Shown here: positions 26,191-34,863 of the stretch, piece after piece | Layout: the number at the start of each line of letters is the position of its first letter | Position numbering within the stretch: position 1 is the first letter of the stretch | DNA from: an uncultured Chitinophaga sp. | GTDB taxonomy: Bacteria > Bacteroidota > Bacteroidia > Chitinophagales > Chitinophagaceae | Direction of reading: 5' to 3' | Length of the DNA stretch: 64,000 bases | Assembly (NCBI RefSeq): GCF_937898475.1 | Contig: NZ_CALEJS010000015.1 | Coordinates: 124,001 to 188,000 of the forward strand | Made by a program: the position numbers and the translations under genes | The notes under the pieces: model-generated | Told to the model about the DNA's origin: nothing | The model's database searches: none | What the model saw: the letters and a program-made list of their open reading frames with translations, nothing else

Positions 26191-26612
26191 ATGACAGCAG
26201 ACACACCAGGTATTCTCTATATCATGATGATGAGGATGACCTGTTAATTTTTGGAGAATCAATCGAAAGCCTGTACCCGGGCCTTACCGTTTTAAAAGCG
26301 CCCGGCGGAGAAGAAGGAATTGCCATGCTGCAGCTGCTTGAACAGCAGGGTAAACCCTATCCCCATCTTATTATCCTGGATCTGAACATGCCCAGGATGG
26401 ACGGGCGGCAAACATTAATGGCCATACGCAGCAGGAGCAAATGGGCGGGCATTCCCGTGGTGATCTTCACCACCTCTGCCAGTATGCCTGACATTGAATT
26501 TTCAAGGAGCTACGGCACGGAGTGCATCATTAAACCCATGAGTTACGAGAGCCTCGGAATGGTGGTCAGGCAGTTGCTGAGCTATTGCAGCCCGCCATTG
26601 AGCGTTGTATAA
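26191..26612 (+). pseudogene. Single-domain response regulator, frameshifted near its start
   Basis: From the ATG at 26191 the frame reads MTADTPGILYI and then hits a stop at 26245. If one G is restored between 26223 and 26224 the frame continues as DDDEDDLLIFGESIES and runs on to the stop at 26612. The restored protein would be about 140 residues with every receiver landmark: the acidic pair in DDDEDDL, the phospho-acceptor in LIILDLNMPRMDG, T in VVIFTTSAS and K in CIIKPMS. It has no output domain. It starts 20 bases after the kinase stop and is its natural partner. Its last 31 bases overlap the convergent heme oxygenase gene. The missing base could be real gene decay or a sequencing error. 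A start at the internal ATG 26325 would give only a 95-residue fragment lacking the acidic pocket. Confidence 0.75.
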
Positions 26613-27184
26613 AACGTATGGATCCATGCGCCCAGTGCGGTAAAACAGGCGTTGGCAGCCGCTGTTGCCAAACGGGTATCTGCATCAGTTGTAACGGCGG
26701 TATTGAAGCTCGTGAGGAACTGCTGCCACATCTCTTTATTATGTTCGCCATAACCCGAAAAGAAAGAGAAGGCCGTTTCAGGAATAGCAGGGCATTGCCC
26801 GCTGATCATTTTTTTGATCACTGCGCCGCCCAGGGTAGATCCTTCCAGTACATATTGGCATGCCAGCGCTTCGGCGGTATGTTGTATTACAGGCAGCTGC
26901 TGCACCATATGACGCGGCGCCGGAAAACCCAGCGCCTGCAGGTCTGCCAGTATGCGGTCAGCTTTGCGCCGTTGCTGTGTGTCTGGTATAGCCGTACCTG
27001 TTAGCGCCGCTATGTGCGTTTCCATCGGCGCAAAAAAGCCATACATGCAATAAAGCAGGGAGGCATACTCCTGCGGGGTGCGGATACTTTTAATATGCCG
27101 GATCAATGCTTTTTCCGTTGCGGCGTGGGCCTGTGCGGTGGCCTGTCTGATCTGTACTGCAGTGCTGGCTGTCTCGTTTATCAT
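26582..27184 (-). CDS. bphO: Heme oxygenase (biliverdin-producing)
   Basis: The 200-residue protein has the heme oxygenase fold pattern: an N-terminal helix with a candidate proximal heme histidine (RQATAQAHAATEKAL, H about 19), EYASLLYCMYGFFAPME, a central YVLEGSTLGGAVI segment and the FFSGYGEHNKEMWQQF helix. These match BphO-type bacterial heme oxygenases that often accompany bacteriophytochromes. It splits heme to biliverdin, iron and CO; the biliverdin would load C12 of the phytochrome encoded at 20070. It is convergent to that cluster, and lies 35 bases downstream of the lipoprotein gene on the minus strand, so it may be transcribed with that gene and not with the photoreceptor. Confidence 0.8.
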   Translation of the reverse strand: MINETASTAVQIRQATAQAHAATEKALIRHIKSIRTPQEYASLLYCMYGFFAPMETHIAALTGTAIPDTQQRRKADRILADLQALGFPAPRHMVQQLPVIQHTAEALACQYVLEGSTLGGAVIKKMISGQCPAIPETAFSFFSGYGEHNKEMWQQFLTSFNTAVTTDADTRLATAAANACFTALGAWIHTFYTTLNGGLQ

Positions 27185-27219
27185 CGATTAAAAATAAGCA
27201 GCTTTCAGCACATAACATA

Positions 27220-28275
27220 TTATTCCGCCAGCTGCTGTTTCAGCAGCTCATTACCAGCCTGCCTGTTTTTCAGGATACGGATATAGTTCAGCGCAAGACG
27301 GTTGTTATATTCTTCATATGCCTTTTGCGACCATTTAATAGCCAGGTCCAGCTCTCCATTGATCTCACAGATGATGGCCATGTTATAACAGGCCCTTCCT
27401 GCTACAGTACTGTTAGGGTTCGTGGTTTCCTTTTTCCACAGGGCCGCTGCCCCATCCCAGTTGCCTGTCTGCGCTTTGCGGCGGGCGGTCCTGAAATTAT
27501 CTGTGCCCTTTACGTAATAATCCCTGGTTACCCGTATGCGGTAGGGGATCAGCCGATTGGCATACTGTAGACCTGCTTCTGCGCCTACCTGTTTAACCGC
27601 TTCTTTGCGGTTCAGCAGCGCGGCGGCTGCCGCAGCGGGGTTGATGCCTTTGGCAGAAAAGGTTATGTCTCTCGCCATGGGAAATTCATCCACTATATTC
27701 CTGGCGGCGGGATCGTAAATGCGCCAGCCTGTCTTCACGGTGGTCAGCATACTGGCCTGGTGCTCAATGCCGGGTACGTTGCCCAGCGGCGTTTTGAGCG
27801 ATACGGGTTGCGCGGCGTAGCTGATCTTTGAATCGGTATCAAAGAGCTCCAGCGAGAACAGCGCGTCTACATGATTGTCGTGACAAATTTTATCCACTGT
27901 TTCCCAGGAGAGGGGAGCGGAGAAGAGTCCCGGGGCGCTGGTGCTGAGGTCCAGCTCACCCAGTGTTTTTACGTCATCAAACCGGTTGTTTTGCAGCAGT
28001 GCGGTTGTTAGTCCGCTGATGCTGCTTTGCGCCCCTTCCTTATCAAGCGCGGCGCCTTCCAGGCTGAACACCTTATCCACCGCATCCACCGCTTTGTGCT
28101 GAGCGGCGATGGTGGTACGGTTCACTACACCGGGCGTTTTAACATAAGCGGGTAGCGTAACGGGTGCAGGTTTGGTTACATGAATGTATACCAGCTCGGT
28201 AGATTTACAGGAAATGAAGGTCATTGCAGCCAGGGCAATGAAAACCAGGTTTTTCACATATTTGTTTTCAGGCAT
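27220..28275 (-). CDS. DUF6340-like lipoprotein
   Basis: I start at the ATG at 28275 because it is followed by a charged region and a signal peptide ending in a lipobox (YVKNLVFIALAAMTFISC), giving 351 residues; the frame extends upstream to 28353 but those residues would precede the signal. The mature protein begins with STELVYIHVTKPAPV and includes VNRT and FDTDSKI patterns I associate with DUF6340, a Bacteroidota lipoprotein family of unknown function. The C-terminus (about 270-350) has TPR-like helices (AGRACYNMAIICEINGELDLAIKWSQKAYEEY pattern, short pieces AGRACYNMAII and DLAIKWSQKAYEE). It is probably anchored in the outer membrane. The heme oxygenase gene follows after 35 bases. Confidence 0.65.
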   Translation of the reverse strand: MPENKYVKNLVFIALAAMTFISCKSTELVYIHVTKPAPVTLPAYVKTPGVVNRTTIAAQHKAVDAVDKVFSLEGAALDKEGAQSSISGLTTALLQNNRFDDVKTLGELDLSTSAPGLFSAPLSWETVDKICHDNHVDALFSLELFDTDSKISYAAQPVSLKTPLGNVPGIEHQASMLTTVKTGWRIYDPAARNIVDEFPMARDITFSAKGINPAAAAAALLNRKEAVKQVGAEAGLQYANRLIPYRIRVTRDYYVKGTDNFRTARRKAQTGNWDGAAALWKKETTNPNSTVAGRACYNMAIICEINGELDLAIKWSQKAYEEYNNRLALNYIRILKNRQAGNELLKQQLAE

Positions 28276-28546
28276 AGGAATAGGTTGAAATATTGACCCT
28301 TCTTGGTTTAGTGCTCGCTTTCGGGGGATAAATATAATAAAATTTACATACAACTATTGCTGCTCTGCAGGGCCATGTGAAAAAAAACTAAGTATAAGCG
28401 GCTGAAATATTAGGAAATAAGAATAAAAATTATAATTTTGAGTCATATATAACCAGTGTATCTGGATTATCAACCAAAAGCGCATAACCCTGGTATTACT
28501 TGTTCTATTCGATTTTTAAGAACTAAAACCGCAGGCTCTTTAGTAC

Positions 28547-28619
28547 GGGAAACCCTTACCGCGTTGCGAACCGCGTATGGAGATACAGCCCTGGTCCCGA
28601 TTTCAGCCGGAGGGACCGG
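28547..28619 (+). other. Candidate structured leader RNA upstream of the ABC transporter gene
   Basis: Three small inverted repeats follow one another: GGG-AAA-CCC near 28548-28556, CGCG (28560-28563) with CGCG (28572-28575), and an eight-base-pair stem CTGGTCCC (28591-28598) with GGGACCGG (28612-28619). No T-tract follows, so it is not a terminator. It lies about 80 bases before the ABC transporter start. It could be a cis-acting leader, a small RNA, or chance. The rest of the 28276-28699 gap shows no gene; TAATTTCG at 28661-28668 is a weak -7 box for the transporter. Confidence 0.3.
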
Positions 28620-28699
28620 CCTAATTCCATGATTGTGAGGGGCATTTCATAAATATGTGCTAATTTCGCCGTTTTATATATATAATTATAGTAATAATA

Positions 28700-30523
28700 A
28701 TGAAGACGTATTTCCGGCTCTTGTCCTTTGCTAAACCGATTGAAAAATATGCCATTCCCTATATCATATTCACACTTTTATCCGTGTTGTTTGGTGCGTT
28801 GAACCTGGCATTGCTGGCGCCGCTGGTGACTACTTTATTTGATCAGAACTCAACAAAGGAGATAGCGGCAAAGCCTGACCATTACTATGACATTTTTAAG
28901 ATGATGTACTATTATTCATCTGTGGTATATGTGAAGTATGGCGTATATAAAACCTTGCTCTTTGCATGTTCGGTGATCGTGGTATCTGTGTTCCTGGGCA
29001 ATATTTTCAGGTATTTTTCCGAACGTACCATGGAAGCCCTGCGGATACATACCTTACTGAACCTGAGAAAGTCGGTGTTCAATAATGTGATGGACCTGCA
29101 CCTGGGCTATTTCAATAATGAAAGGAAAGGCGATATCATGTCGAAGATCGCTTCTGATGTGCAGGTAGTGCAGTACACCGTAACAGGTACGCTGCAGGTG
29201 ATCTTTAAGGAACCCTTAACGCTCATCACTTACCTGGTGATGCTGTTTGTGATCTCCTATAAGCTCACACTGGCCTCTATGCTGATCATTCCTGTTTCCG
29301 GCTTTATCATATCGAGGATCGTGTCCCGTTTGAAAGAGCAGGCGGCCGCTTCGCATGAATCTTATGGTAATATGATCAGTTACCTGGATGAGGCCCTGGC
29401 GGGAGTGAAGATCATCAAGGCCTTCAACGCCACGGAGTTCATCAAGACCCGTTTTAACAGGGAAAATGTGCGGTACTCCAATATTATCAGGAGTATGTCT
29501 AAACGGCAGCAGCTGGCCTCACCGGTGTCAGAAACCCTGGGTGTGGTGATGGTGGCCTGTATCGTGCTCTATGGTGGCTCGCTGGTACTGTCGAAGGACG
29601 GCGGCCTGGATGCGGCGGCGTTCATCGCCTATATTGCGCTGTTCTCGCAGATCATGCGTCCTGCCAAGGCGCTTTCCCAGGCCTTCACCGGTATCCACTC
29701 CGGTATTGCGGCGGGAGAACGTGTACTGGCCCTGATAGATGAGAAACCGCTGATCAAGGATGCGCCGGGCGCCAAACCTATTACTGATTTTAATAAGGAG
29801 ATCCGTTTTGACAATGTGAAATTTGCCTATAATGAGCGGGTGGTATTGGATGGCATCAGCCTGGTCATCCCCAAGGGAAAGTCTGTAGCGCTGGTAGGGC
29901 CTTCCGGCGGCGGTAAGTCTACCCTGATGGACCTGATCCCCCGCTTTATACAGCCGCAGTCGGGCCAGATCCTCATTGACGGAGAAAGCATCCAGTCCTT
30001 TAAAATGGACTCCGTGCGTGAGCTGATGGGTATTGTAAACCAGGAGTCTATCCTGTTCAATGATACTGTTTTCAATAATATCGCCTTCGGAAAACCCGGC
30101 GCTACGCTGGAAGAGGTGCAGGAGGCGGCCAGAATTGCCAATGCCCATGATTTTATTATGGGAACCGAGCATGGTTACCAGACGAATATAGGCGATAAAG
30201 GCGTTAAATTATCAGGAGGGCAGCGTCAGCGTATCTGCATCGCACGCGCCGTACTGCGTAACCCGCCCATTATGCTGCTGGATGAAGCCACCTCTGCACT
30301 GGATACGGAATCAGAACGTATGGTGCAGGATGCGCTGAATAACCTGATGAAGAACCGTACTTCGCTGGTGATCGCACACCGTCTCAGCACCATACAGAAT
30401 GCTGATCTCATCATTGTGCTGGAAAATGGCAGAATTGTTGAGCAGGGAACACATACCGGACTTCTAGAAAAGAATGGATTATACCGTAAGTTGATAGAAA
30501 TGCAAACCTTTAGCGCAAATTGA
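28700..30523 (+). CDS. MsbA-type ABC exporter (fused permease and ATPase)
   Basis: The 607-residue half-transporter has an N-terminal membrane domain of six predicted helices (about 15-330, for example YAIPYIIFTLLSVLFGAL and FACSVIVVSVFLG) and a C-terminal ATPase domain. Walker A is GPSGGGKST (about 399-407), the signature is LSGGQRQRI (about 502-510), Walker B is IMLLDEATSALD (about 523-534) and the switch histidine lies in VIAHRLSTI. It resembles lipid-A or lipid-linked-sugar flippases. It heads a same-strand group with three family-2 glycosyltransferases, which supports export of a glycolipid or polysaccharide precursor across the inner membrane. It would act as a homodimer, as no partner gene is present. 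Confidence 0.85.
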   Translation: MKTYFRLLSFAKPIEKYAIPYIIFTLLSVLFGALNLALLAPLVTTLFDQNSTKEIAAKPDHYYDIFKMMYYYSSVVYVKYGVYKTLLFACSVIVVSVFLGNIFRYFSERTMEALRIHTLLNLRKSVFNNVMDLHLGYFNNERKGDIMSKIASDVQVVQYTVTGTLQVIFKEPLTLITYLVMLFVISYKLTLASMLIIPVSGFIISRIVSRLKEQAAASHESYGNMISYLDEALAGVKIIKAFNATEFIKTRFNRENVRYSNIIRSMSKRQQLASPVSETLGVVMVACIVLYGGSLVLSKDGGLDAAAFIAYIALFSQIMRPAKALSQAFTGIHSGIAAGERVLALIDEKPLIKDAPGAKPITDFNKEIRFDNVKFAYNERVVLDGISLVIPKGKSVALVGPSGGGKSTLMDLIPRFIQPQSGQILIDGESIQSFKMDSVRELMGIVNQESILFNDTVFNNIAFGKPGATLEEVQEAARIANAHDFIMGTEHGYQTNIGDKGVKLSGGQRQRICIARAVLRNPPIMLLDEATSALDTESERMVQDALNNLMKNRTSLVIAHRLSTIQNADLIIVLENGRIVEQGTHTGLLEKNGLYRKLIEMQTFSAN

Positions 30524-30610
30524 TGAGTAACAAATTAAAGTATAGTACGTTATACTTAGGAGGTGCGTAGTGACGGCCTTCAGATTTTAAAGCAAAAAAA
30601 GTACAAATTG

Positions 30611-31408
30611 ATGGCGAACAGGGATTTTTCAGTAGGGATACTGATCTCAACTTATAACTGGCCGCGTGCCTTGGAGATCATCTTCGAAAGCATATTGCAG
30701 CAAACGCAGTTGCCCGACGAGATTTTGATCGCTGACGATGGCTCAGGCTACGAAACCGAGCACCTGATCAACCGCTACCGGAAGATCTTTAACATGCCGG
30801 TGAAACATGCCTGGCATGAAGACCAGGGATTCAGGAAGGGGATCGTCCTCAATAAAGCAGTAAAGCTGTCCACATCGGACTACATCATAGAAATAGACGG
30901 CGACATCATCCCGCATCCCCGTTTTATTGAAGATCATGTGCGCAATGCGCAGCGCGGCCACTTTGTACAGGGCGCCCGCACCATGATCGGGGAGAGCACC
31001 ACCAGGGGCATCCTGAAAAGCGGAGATACCCGCCTGAGTTTCTTCTCCAGGGGTATTAAAAGCCGTTTCAACGCCCTGCGTTTCCCGGCATTATCATTCC
31101 TGGTTAAAGCAAATCCTTACAGCTCAGATAATATCAAAGCCTGCAATCTTGCCTTCTGGAGAGAAGACTTCATTGCCATTAACGGGTATAACAACCAGTT
31201 CTTTGGCTGGGGCTCTGAAGACTGCGAGTTTGCCGCCAGGCTGATTAACGCCGGCGTATTGAAGAAACGCCTGAAGCTGGCGGCTGTTTGCTTCCACCTG
31301 CACCATAATGCCAATTCAAAATCGCAGTACGTTGTGAACGACCTGCGCTACAGTGAAACAAAGATCAACAAACTTGTTTTTTGTCCTGACGGCTATGCAG
31401 AAGTTTAG
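30611..31408 (+). CDS. Family-2 glycosyltransferase with galactosyltransferase-type C-terminus
   Basis: I start at the ATG at 30611 (MANRDFSVGILISTYN), giving 265 residues; the frame also opens from a GTG at 30563, but that codon overlaps an AGGAGG and the extra residues do not fit the family start. The GT-A domain shows ILIADDGS, the metal-binding EIDGDIIPHPRF, and a C-terminal GWGSEDCEFAARL, the acceptor-side motif of the Glyco_transf_7C type. It should transfer a sugar from a nucleotide donor to a lipid-linked or cell-surface glycan. It follows the ABC exporter and precedes two more glycosyltransferases. Confidence 0.8.
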   Translation: MANRDFSVGILISTYNWPRALEIIFESILQQTQLPDEILIADDGSGYETEHLINRYRKIFNMPVKHAWHEDQGFRKGIVLNKAVKLSTSDYIIEIDGDIIPHPRFIEDHVRNAQRGHFVQGARTMIGESTTRGILKSGDTRLSFFSRGIKSRFNALRFPALSFLVKANPYSSDNIKACNLAFWREDFIAINGYNNQFFGWGSEDCEFAARLINAGVLKKRLKLAAVCFHLHHNANSKSQYVVNDLRYSETKINKLVFCPDGYAEV

Positions 31409-31487
31409 CAGCTAGCGCGTCCGGGGAATCATATCCTGTTGACTGTACCTATGAAAGCACTGTCCGTCTCCCTGTATTACATGTGTA

Positions 31488-32237
31488 ATGTCTCTCCCGT
31501 TGAAAACGATCAGTATTATTATTGCCACCTATAATGCCGGCCTGCATTTAAAGGAATGCCTGGCTTCCATACTGGAACAGTCCTTTAAAGACCTGGAAGT
31601 ACTGGTGATAGATGGTGGCAGCACCGATAATACCATTGATATACTGAAAGCTGTTGCCGATCCCCGTGTTTCCTGGACCAGCGGTCCGGATGCGGGTATT
31701 TACGACGCCATGAACAAAGGCATAGCGCGTGCAAACGGCAAATGGTGCTACTTTATGGGAGCAGATGACCGCCTGTTGCCCGGCTTCAGTGAGCTGGCGG
31801 CAAAGCTGCAGGATGAGGATGCCGTATACTATGGCAACAGTGTGCCTTTTTATGGCGATAGCGGCGCTACGCCTTTACTGCTGATCGGTAAGTTCAGTAA
31901 GTACCGGCTGGCGAAACATTGCATGAATCACCAGGTGATCATCTACCCGGTAAAAGCGCTCCGTATTTACCAGTATGATCTCCGTTACAAGGTATATGCA
32001 GACTATGCACTCAACATCCGTGTATGGGGCGATAAGCGCTTTAAGAAGCTGTTCTTTCCCATTACCATTGTACGGTACGATATGACGGGCTTCTCCTCCG
32101 TTACCAATGATATTCCCTTTAAACAGGATAAGCTGCAGCTGATCCGCGAAAGTATGGGCTGGTTCATGTATATGCGCATGCTGTACAAGCGTTTCAAGAA
32201 GAAGCTGCAGGGCGAAAAAGATTTCTGGGAGTATTAA
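31488..32237 (+). CDS. Family-2 glycosyltransferase (WcaA/colanic-acid type)
   Basis: The 249-residue protein has the GT-A pattern ISIIIATYNAG, VLVIDGGSTDNT, SGPDAGIYDAMNKGI and the metal-binding MGADDRLLPG. The DAGIYDAMNKG block is typical of the WcaA/WcaE-like subgroup that extends exopolysaccharide or O-antigen chains. No membrane segment is seen. It lies 79 bases after the preceding glycosyltransferase and 43 bases before the next, most likely in one transcript with the ABC exporter. Donor and acceptor are unknown. Confidence 0.8.
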   Translation: MSLPLKTISIIIATYNAGLHLKECLASILEQSFKDLEVLVIDGGSTDNTIDILKAVADPRVSWTSGPDAGIYDAMNKGIARANGKWCYFMGADDRLLPGFSELAAKLQDEDAVYYGNSVPFYGDSGATPLLLIGKFSKYRLAKHCMNHQVIIYPVKALRIYQYDLRYKVYADYALNIRVWGDKRFKKLFFPITIVRYDMTGFSSVTNDIPFKQDKLQLIRESMGWFMYMRMLYKRFKKKLQGEKDFWEY

Positions 32238-32280
32238 CGGTTAATAAAATGTATCTATCTTTATCGCTCCAATTGAATGC

Positions 32281-33393
32281 ATGAAAGTAAGTATTGACGT
32301 TGTTATTCCTTCTTTCCGGCTGGACGAGAAGTACATTCTGCCTATCCTTCGCCTGCGAAAACCAGACAATGCCCACATCAGATTTTACCTGGTAGCCGAT
32401 AACCCGGCTATTGTTCCGGCAGCGGCCATTCAATCGCTGGTGGATAATGAGCAGGTGTTCCTGGCGGTGAACCCGCAGAACATGGGCGCCAGTCTTACAC
32501 GCAATGCAGGCATCAATATGGGAAAGGGAGCGTGGGTGCTGCTGCTGGATGATGATATTGCCGTGAGTGAAGACCTGCTGATCACTTATGCCAATGCAGC
32601 GATGGCACATCCGGAGGAGATCGGCTTCATCGGCATGGTGCGGCTGCCTGAACCGGATACTGATTTTACAGCGGCACTGAAGGCAAGCGGCTCGCTGGAC
32701 ATATTTTCCATCGCGGAGCATAAACCCGCTTTTGCCTGGGGGGCAACGGCCAATATCATGGTGAAGCGCAGCGCTATTGGCGATGTGCGTTTCTCTACCG
32801 TATATCCCAAATCAGGCGGTGGTGAAGATGTGGACTTCTTCCTGAAGATACGTGAGCACAACGGGTACAAAGATTTCAAAACCCTGCCGCAGGCCGTGGT
32901 AGTGCATCCCTGGTGGAAGAACGGGCAGACCGACCTGAAACGTCCGTTCCGCTATGGTAAGGGCAACAGCTGGCTGCCGCAACTGAATCCCCGGTATGCC
33001 TATTACGATTTTCCCAATACACCTGAAACCCTGCTGCTGTCGCTGCTGACGGCGCTGGTACTGCTGTTTGTAAAACCTGCCTGGGTAATGCCGGTATTAT
33101 TGTTCATGGCAGGCGCCGTGATCGTAGAGCTGATCGCCAGCAGCATCCAGACCATCAAACGCGCGCGTACCGCGAATTTCACCGTGTTCCTTTATGTAAT
33201 TGCACTCAGGCTGGCGCAGGAGGCGGGGGTGCTGTGGGGTAAGCTGTTACGCTTCCGGATCAAAGGCATTGGCGAACGTTTCCATGATAATGGGATCATC
33301 AATAAAGTATACTTCTACCGTACCAATACCTATAAGATCGTTAAATGGATCCTCTATCCATTGCTGGTATTCCTGGTACTGCGGGCATGTTGA
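32281..33393 (+). CDS. Membrane-associated family-2 glycosyltransferase
   Basis: The 370-residue protein has a GT-A domain (IDVVIPSFRLDEKY, ENMGASLTRNAG-like NPQNMGASLTRNAGI, LLLDDDIAVSED, and GGGEDVDFFLKIREH at about 180-194). Two adjacent hydrophobic segments follow at about 243-285 (LLLSLLTALVLLFVK and VMPVLLFMAGAVIVE) and another at the very C-terminus (WILYPLLVFLVLRAC). It is therefore an inner-membrane enzyme that could act on a polyprenyl- or lipid-linked acceptor. It is the last of three consecutive glycosyltransferases; the next gene is convergent with only three bases between the stops. Confidence 0.8.
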   Translation: MKVSIDVVIPSFRLDEKYILPILRLRKPDNAHIRFYLVADNPAIVPAAAIQSLVDNEQVFLAVNPQNMGASLTRNAGINMGKGAWVLLLDDDIAVSEDLLITYANAAMAHPEEIGFIGMVRLPEPDTDFTAALKASGSLDIFSIAEHKPAFAWGATANIMVKRSAIGDVRFSTVYPKSGGGEDVDFFLKIREHNGYKDFKTLPQAVVVHPWWKNGQTDLKRPFRYGKGNSWLPQLNPRYAYYDFPNTPETLLLSLLTALVLLFVKPAWVMPVLLFMAGAVIVELIASSIQTIKRARTANFTVFLYVIALRLAQEAGVLWGKLLRFRIKGIGERFHDNGIINKVYFYRTNTYKIVKWILYPLLVFLVLRAC

Positions 33394-33396
33394 TGT

Positions 33397-34863
33397 TTAC
33401 AAGGCCTGTTTAATAATTGCCACTACTTCCCGCATTTCCTTTTCATTCAGTGATGCAAAGCCAAAGCGCAGCGCGTTATGGTTTTTGGTGCCATAACTGT
33501 AATTGCTGCCATCTGTCATGAACAGCCCCTGTGCAGACACCTTTGCAGCAATAGCAGGCAGCGGGTATTTTTCATGGAACTGCGTCCATACCGCCATGCC
33601 GCCGGAAGGTTTGCGGAAGGTGACGGCATCTTTCAGCTCGCGTTCCAGCAGCTGGCAGAGCAGGTCTCTTCGCTCGTGGTATACTTTCACGGACTTCTTC
33701 AGGTGCCGCTGCATATCACCGTTCTTAAGCAATAGCGCCAGCGCTTCTTCCAGCAGGTTATCCCCCCGGATGTCGATTGTTCTTCGCTGCAGCGCGGCTT
33801 CGCTGATAAAGTTTTCCGGCGCGATCATATAACCCACCCGGACAAACGTTGCCATCGTTTTGGTAAAGGAGCCGATGTAGATCACGTTGCCACCATGATC
33901 TGCGCTGGCGAGCGGCAGGATAGGGCTGCTGCTGTAATGGAAATCATAGTCATAATCATCTTCTATCACGGGCAGTTTATACTCGCGTATCAGCTCCAGC
34001 AGTTTCATGCGGCGGTCTGCGCTGAGCGTAACAGTAGTAGGATGGTGGTGATGGGGGATGATGTACAGCAGCCTGGGTTTTTGCCGCTTGCAGATCTTTG
34101 CAATGGCATCCACGTCTATCCCGTTCTCATCCAGCGGTATACGTACCAGTTTAGCGCCAAACTGCTGGAAGATCACATCCGCCAGGAAATAATTCGGCTC
34201 GCCCACCAGCACGGTATCCCCCGGTTGGAGAATCATCCCGGCTGCAATGTAGATGGCCATCTGTGCGCCGTGTGTCAGCAATACATTACCCGGTGTGATG
34301 TTGAGCCCCCGGCTCTCAGACAGGAACTGCACCATGGCTGTGCGCAGGCTTAGCGGTCCCAATGCGCTGCCATAGGCCGCATAGCGTTTAATACCCGGGC
34401 TGTTGTACAGGCTGCGGTACTCGCGCATCAGCAGGTCTATCGGCGCCAGGCGGTGATCGGGAAAACCATCATTGATGATCAGCCGGTGATCGGCCGCCCG
34501 GGCAGCAGAGCTGAGCATTACCCGCGTTTTATTGAATGTAAAGCCGGTGTTACCTGCATAAGCGGGGATCCTGGCGGCTGCTTTAAAGCTGCGCGGCTTT
34601 ATTTCAGGCAGGCGCTGAGATACGATCACCCCTTTGCGAGGAATGGTTTCTATCCAGTCTTGCATGAACAACTCCTGGTAGGCGGCAACAATGGTCTTGC
34701 GGTGCACTTTCAGCAGCAGGGCCATTTCGCGGCTGCCCGGCAGTGCAGCGCCAGGTTTGATCACCCCTTCGCGGATGAGGTTTATCAGTCCGTTGGAGAT
34801 CTGCTGGTACACCGGTGCGCCGCTTTGTTTGTTGATCGTGAGTAGGGTTTGAAAAGGAAGCAT
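33397..34863 (-). CDS. MocR/PdxR-family transcriptional regulator (GntR HTH fused to aminotransferase domain)
   Basis: I start at the ATG at 34863 (MLPFQTLLTINKQ), giving 488 residues; the frame can extend to a TTG at 34908 but this would swallow the direct-repeat operator. The N-terminus is a GntR-type winged helix (about 10-75: PVYQQISNGLINLIREGVI, LPGSREMALLLKVHRKTI). The rest is a fold-type I aminotransferase-like domain (about 105-480), with the PLP lysine at about K335 in SFTKTMATFVRVGY and IEDDYDYDFHY. Such proteins sense PLP or amine-related ligands and bind direct repeats between themselves and a divergent target. The divergent genes here are an AhpD-like protein and a GNAT acetyltransferase, its likely targets. 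Confidence 0.85.
   Translation of the reverse strand: MLPFQTLLTINKQSGAPVYQQISNGLINLIREGVIKPGAALPGSREMALLLKVHRKTIVAAYQELFMQDWIETIPRKGVIVSQRLPEIKPRSFKAAARIPAYAGNTGFTFNKTRVMLSSAARAADHRLIINDGFPDHRLAPIDLLMREYRSLYNSPGIKRYAAYGSALGPLSLRTAMVQFLSESRGLNITPGNVLLTHGAQMAIYIAAGMILQPGDTVLVGEPNYFLADVIFQQFGAKLVRIPLDENGIDVDAIAKICKRQKPRLLYIIPHHHHPTTVTLSADRRMKLLELIREYKLPVIEDDYDYDFHYSSSPILPLASADHGGNVIYIGSFTKTMATFVRVGYMIAPENFISEAALQRRTIDIRGDNLLEEALALLLKNGDMQRHLKKSVKVYHERRDLLCQLLERELKDAVTFRKPSGGMAVWTQFHEKYPLPAIAAKVSAQGLFMTDGSNYSYGTKNHNALRFGFASLNEKEMREVVAIIKQAL

Noticed and set aside
28433..28440. TAATTTTG as a promoter for the ABC exporter
   Set aside because: It matches the -7 consensus but has no TTTG or TTG at the proper upstream distance and lies 260 bases before the gene; not listed as a feature.
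30558..30572. AGGAGG followed by GTG codons before the glycosyltransferase at 30611
   Set aside because: The in-frame GTG at 30563 overlaps the AGGAGG itself, and the GTG at 30570 runs into a stop after six codons, so neither makes a sensible start.
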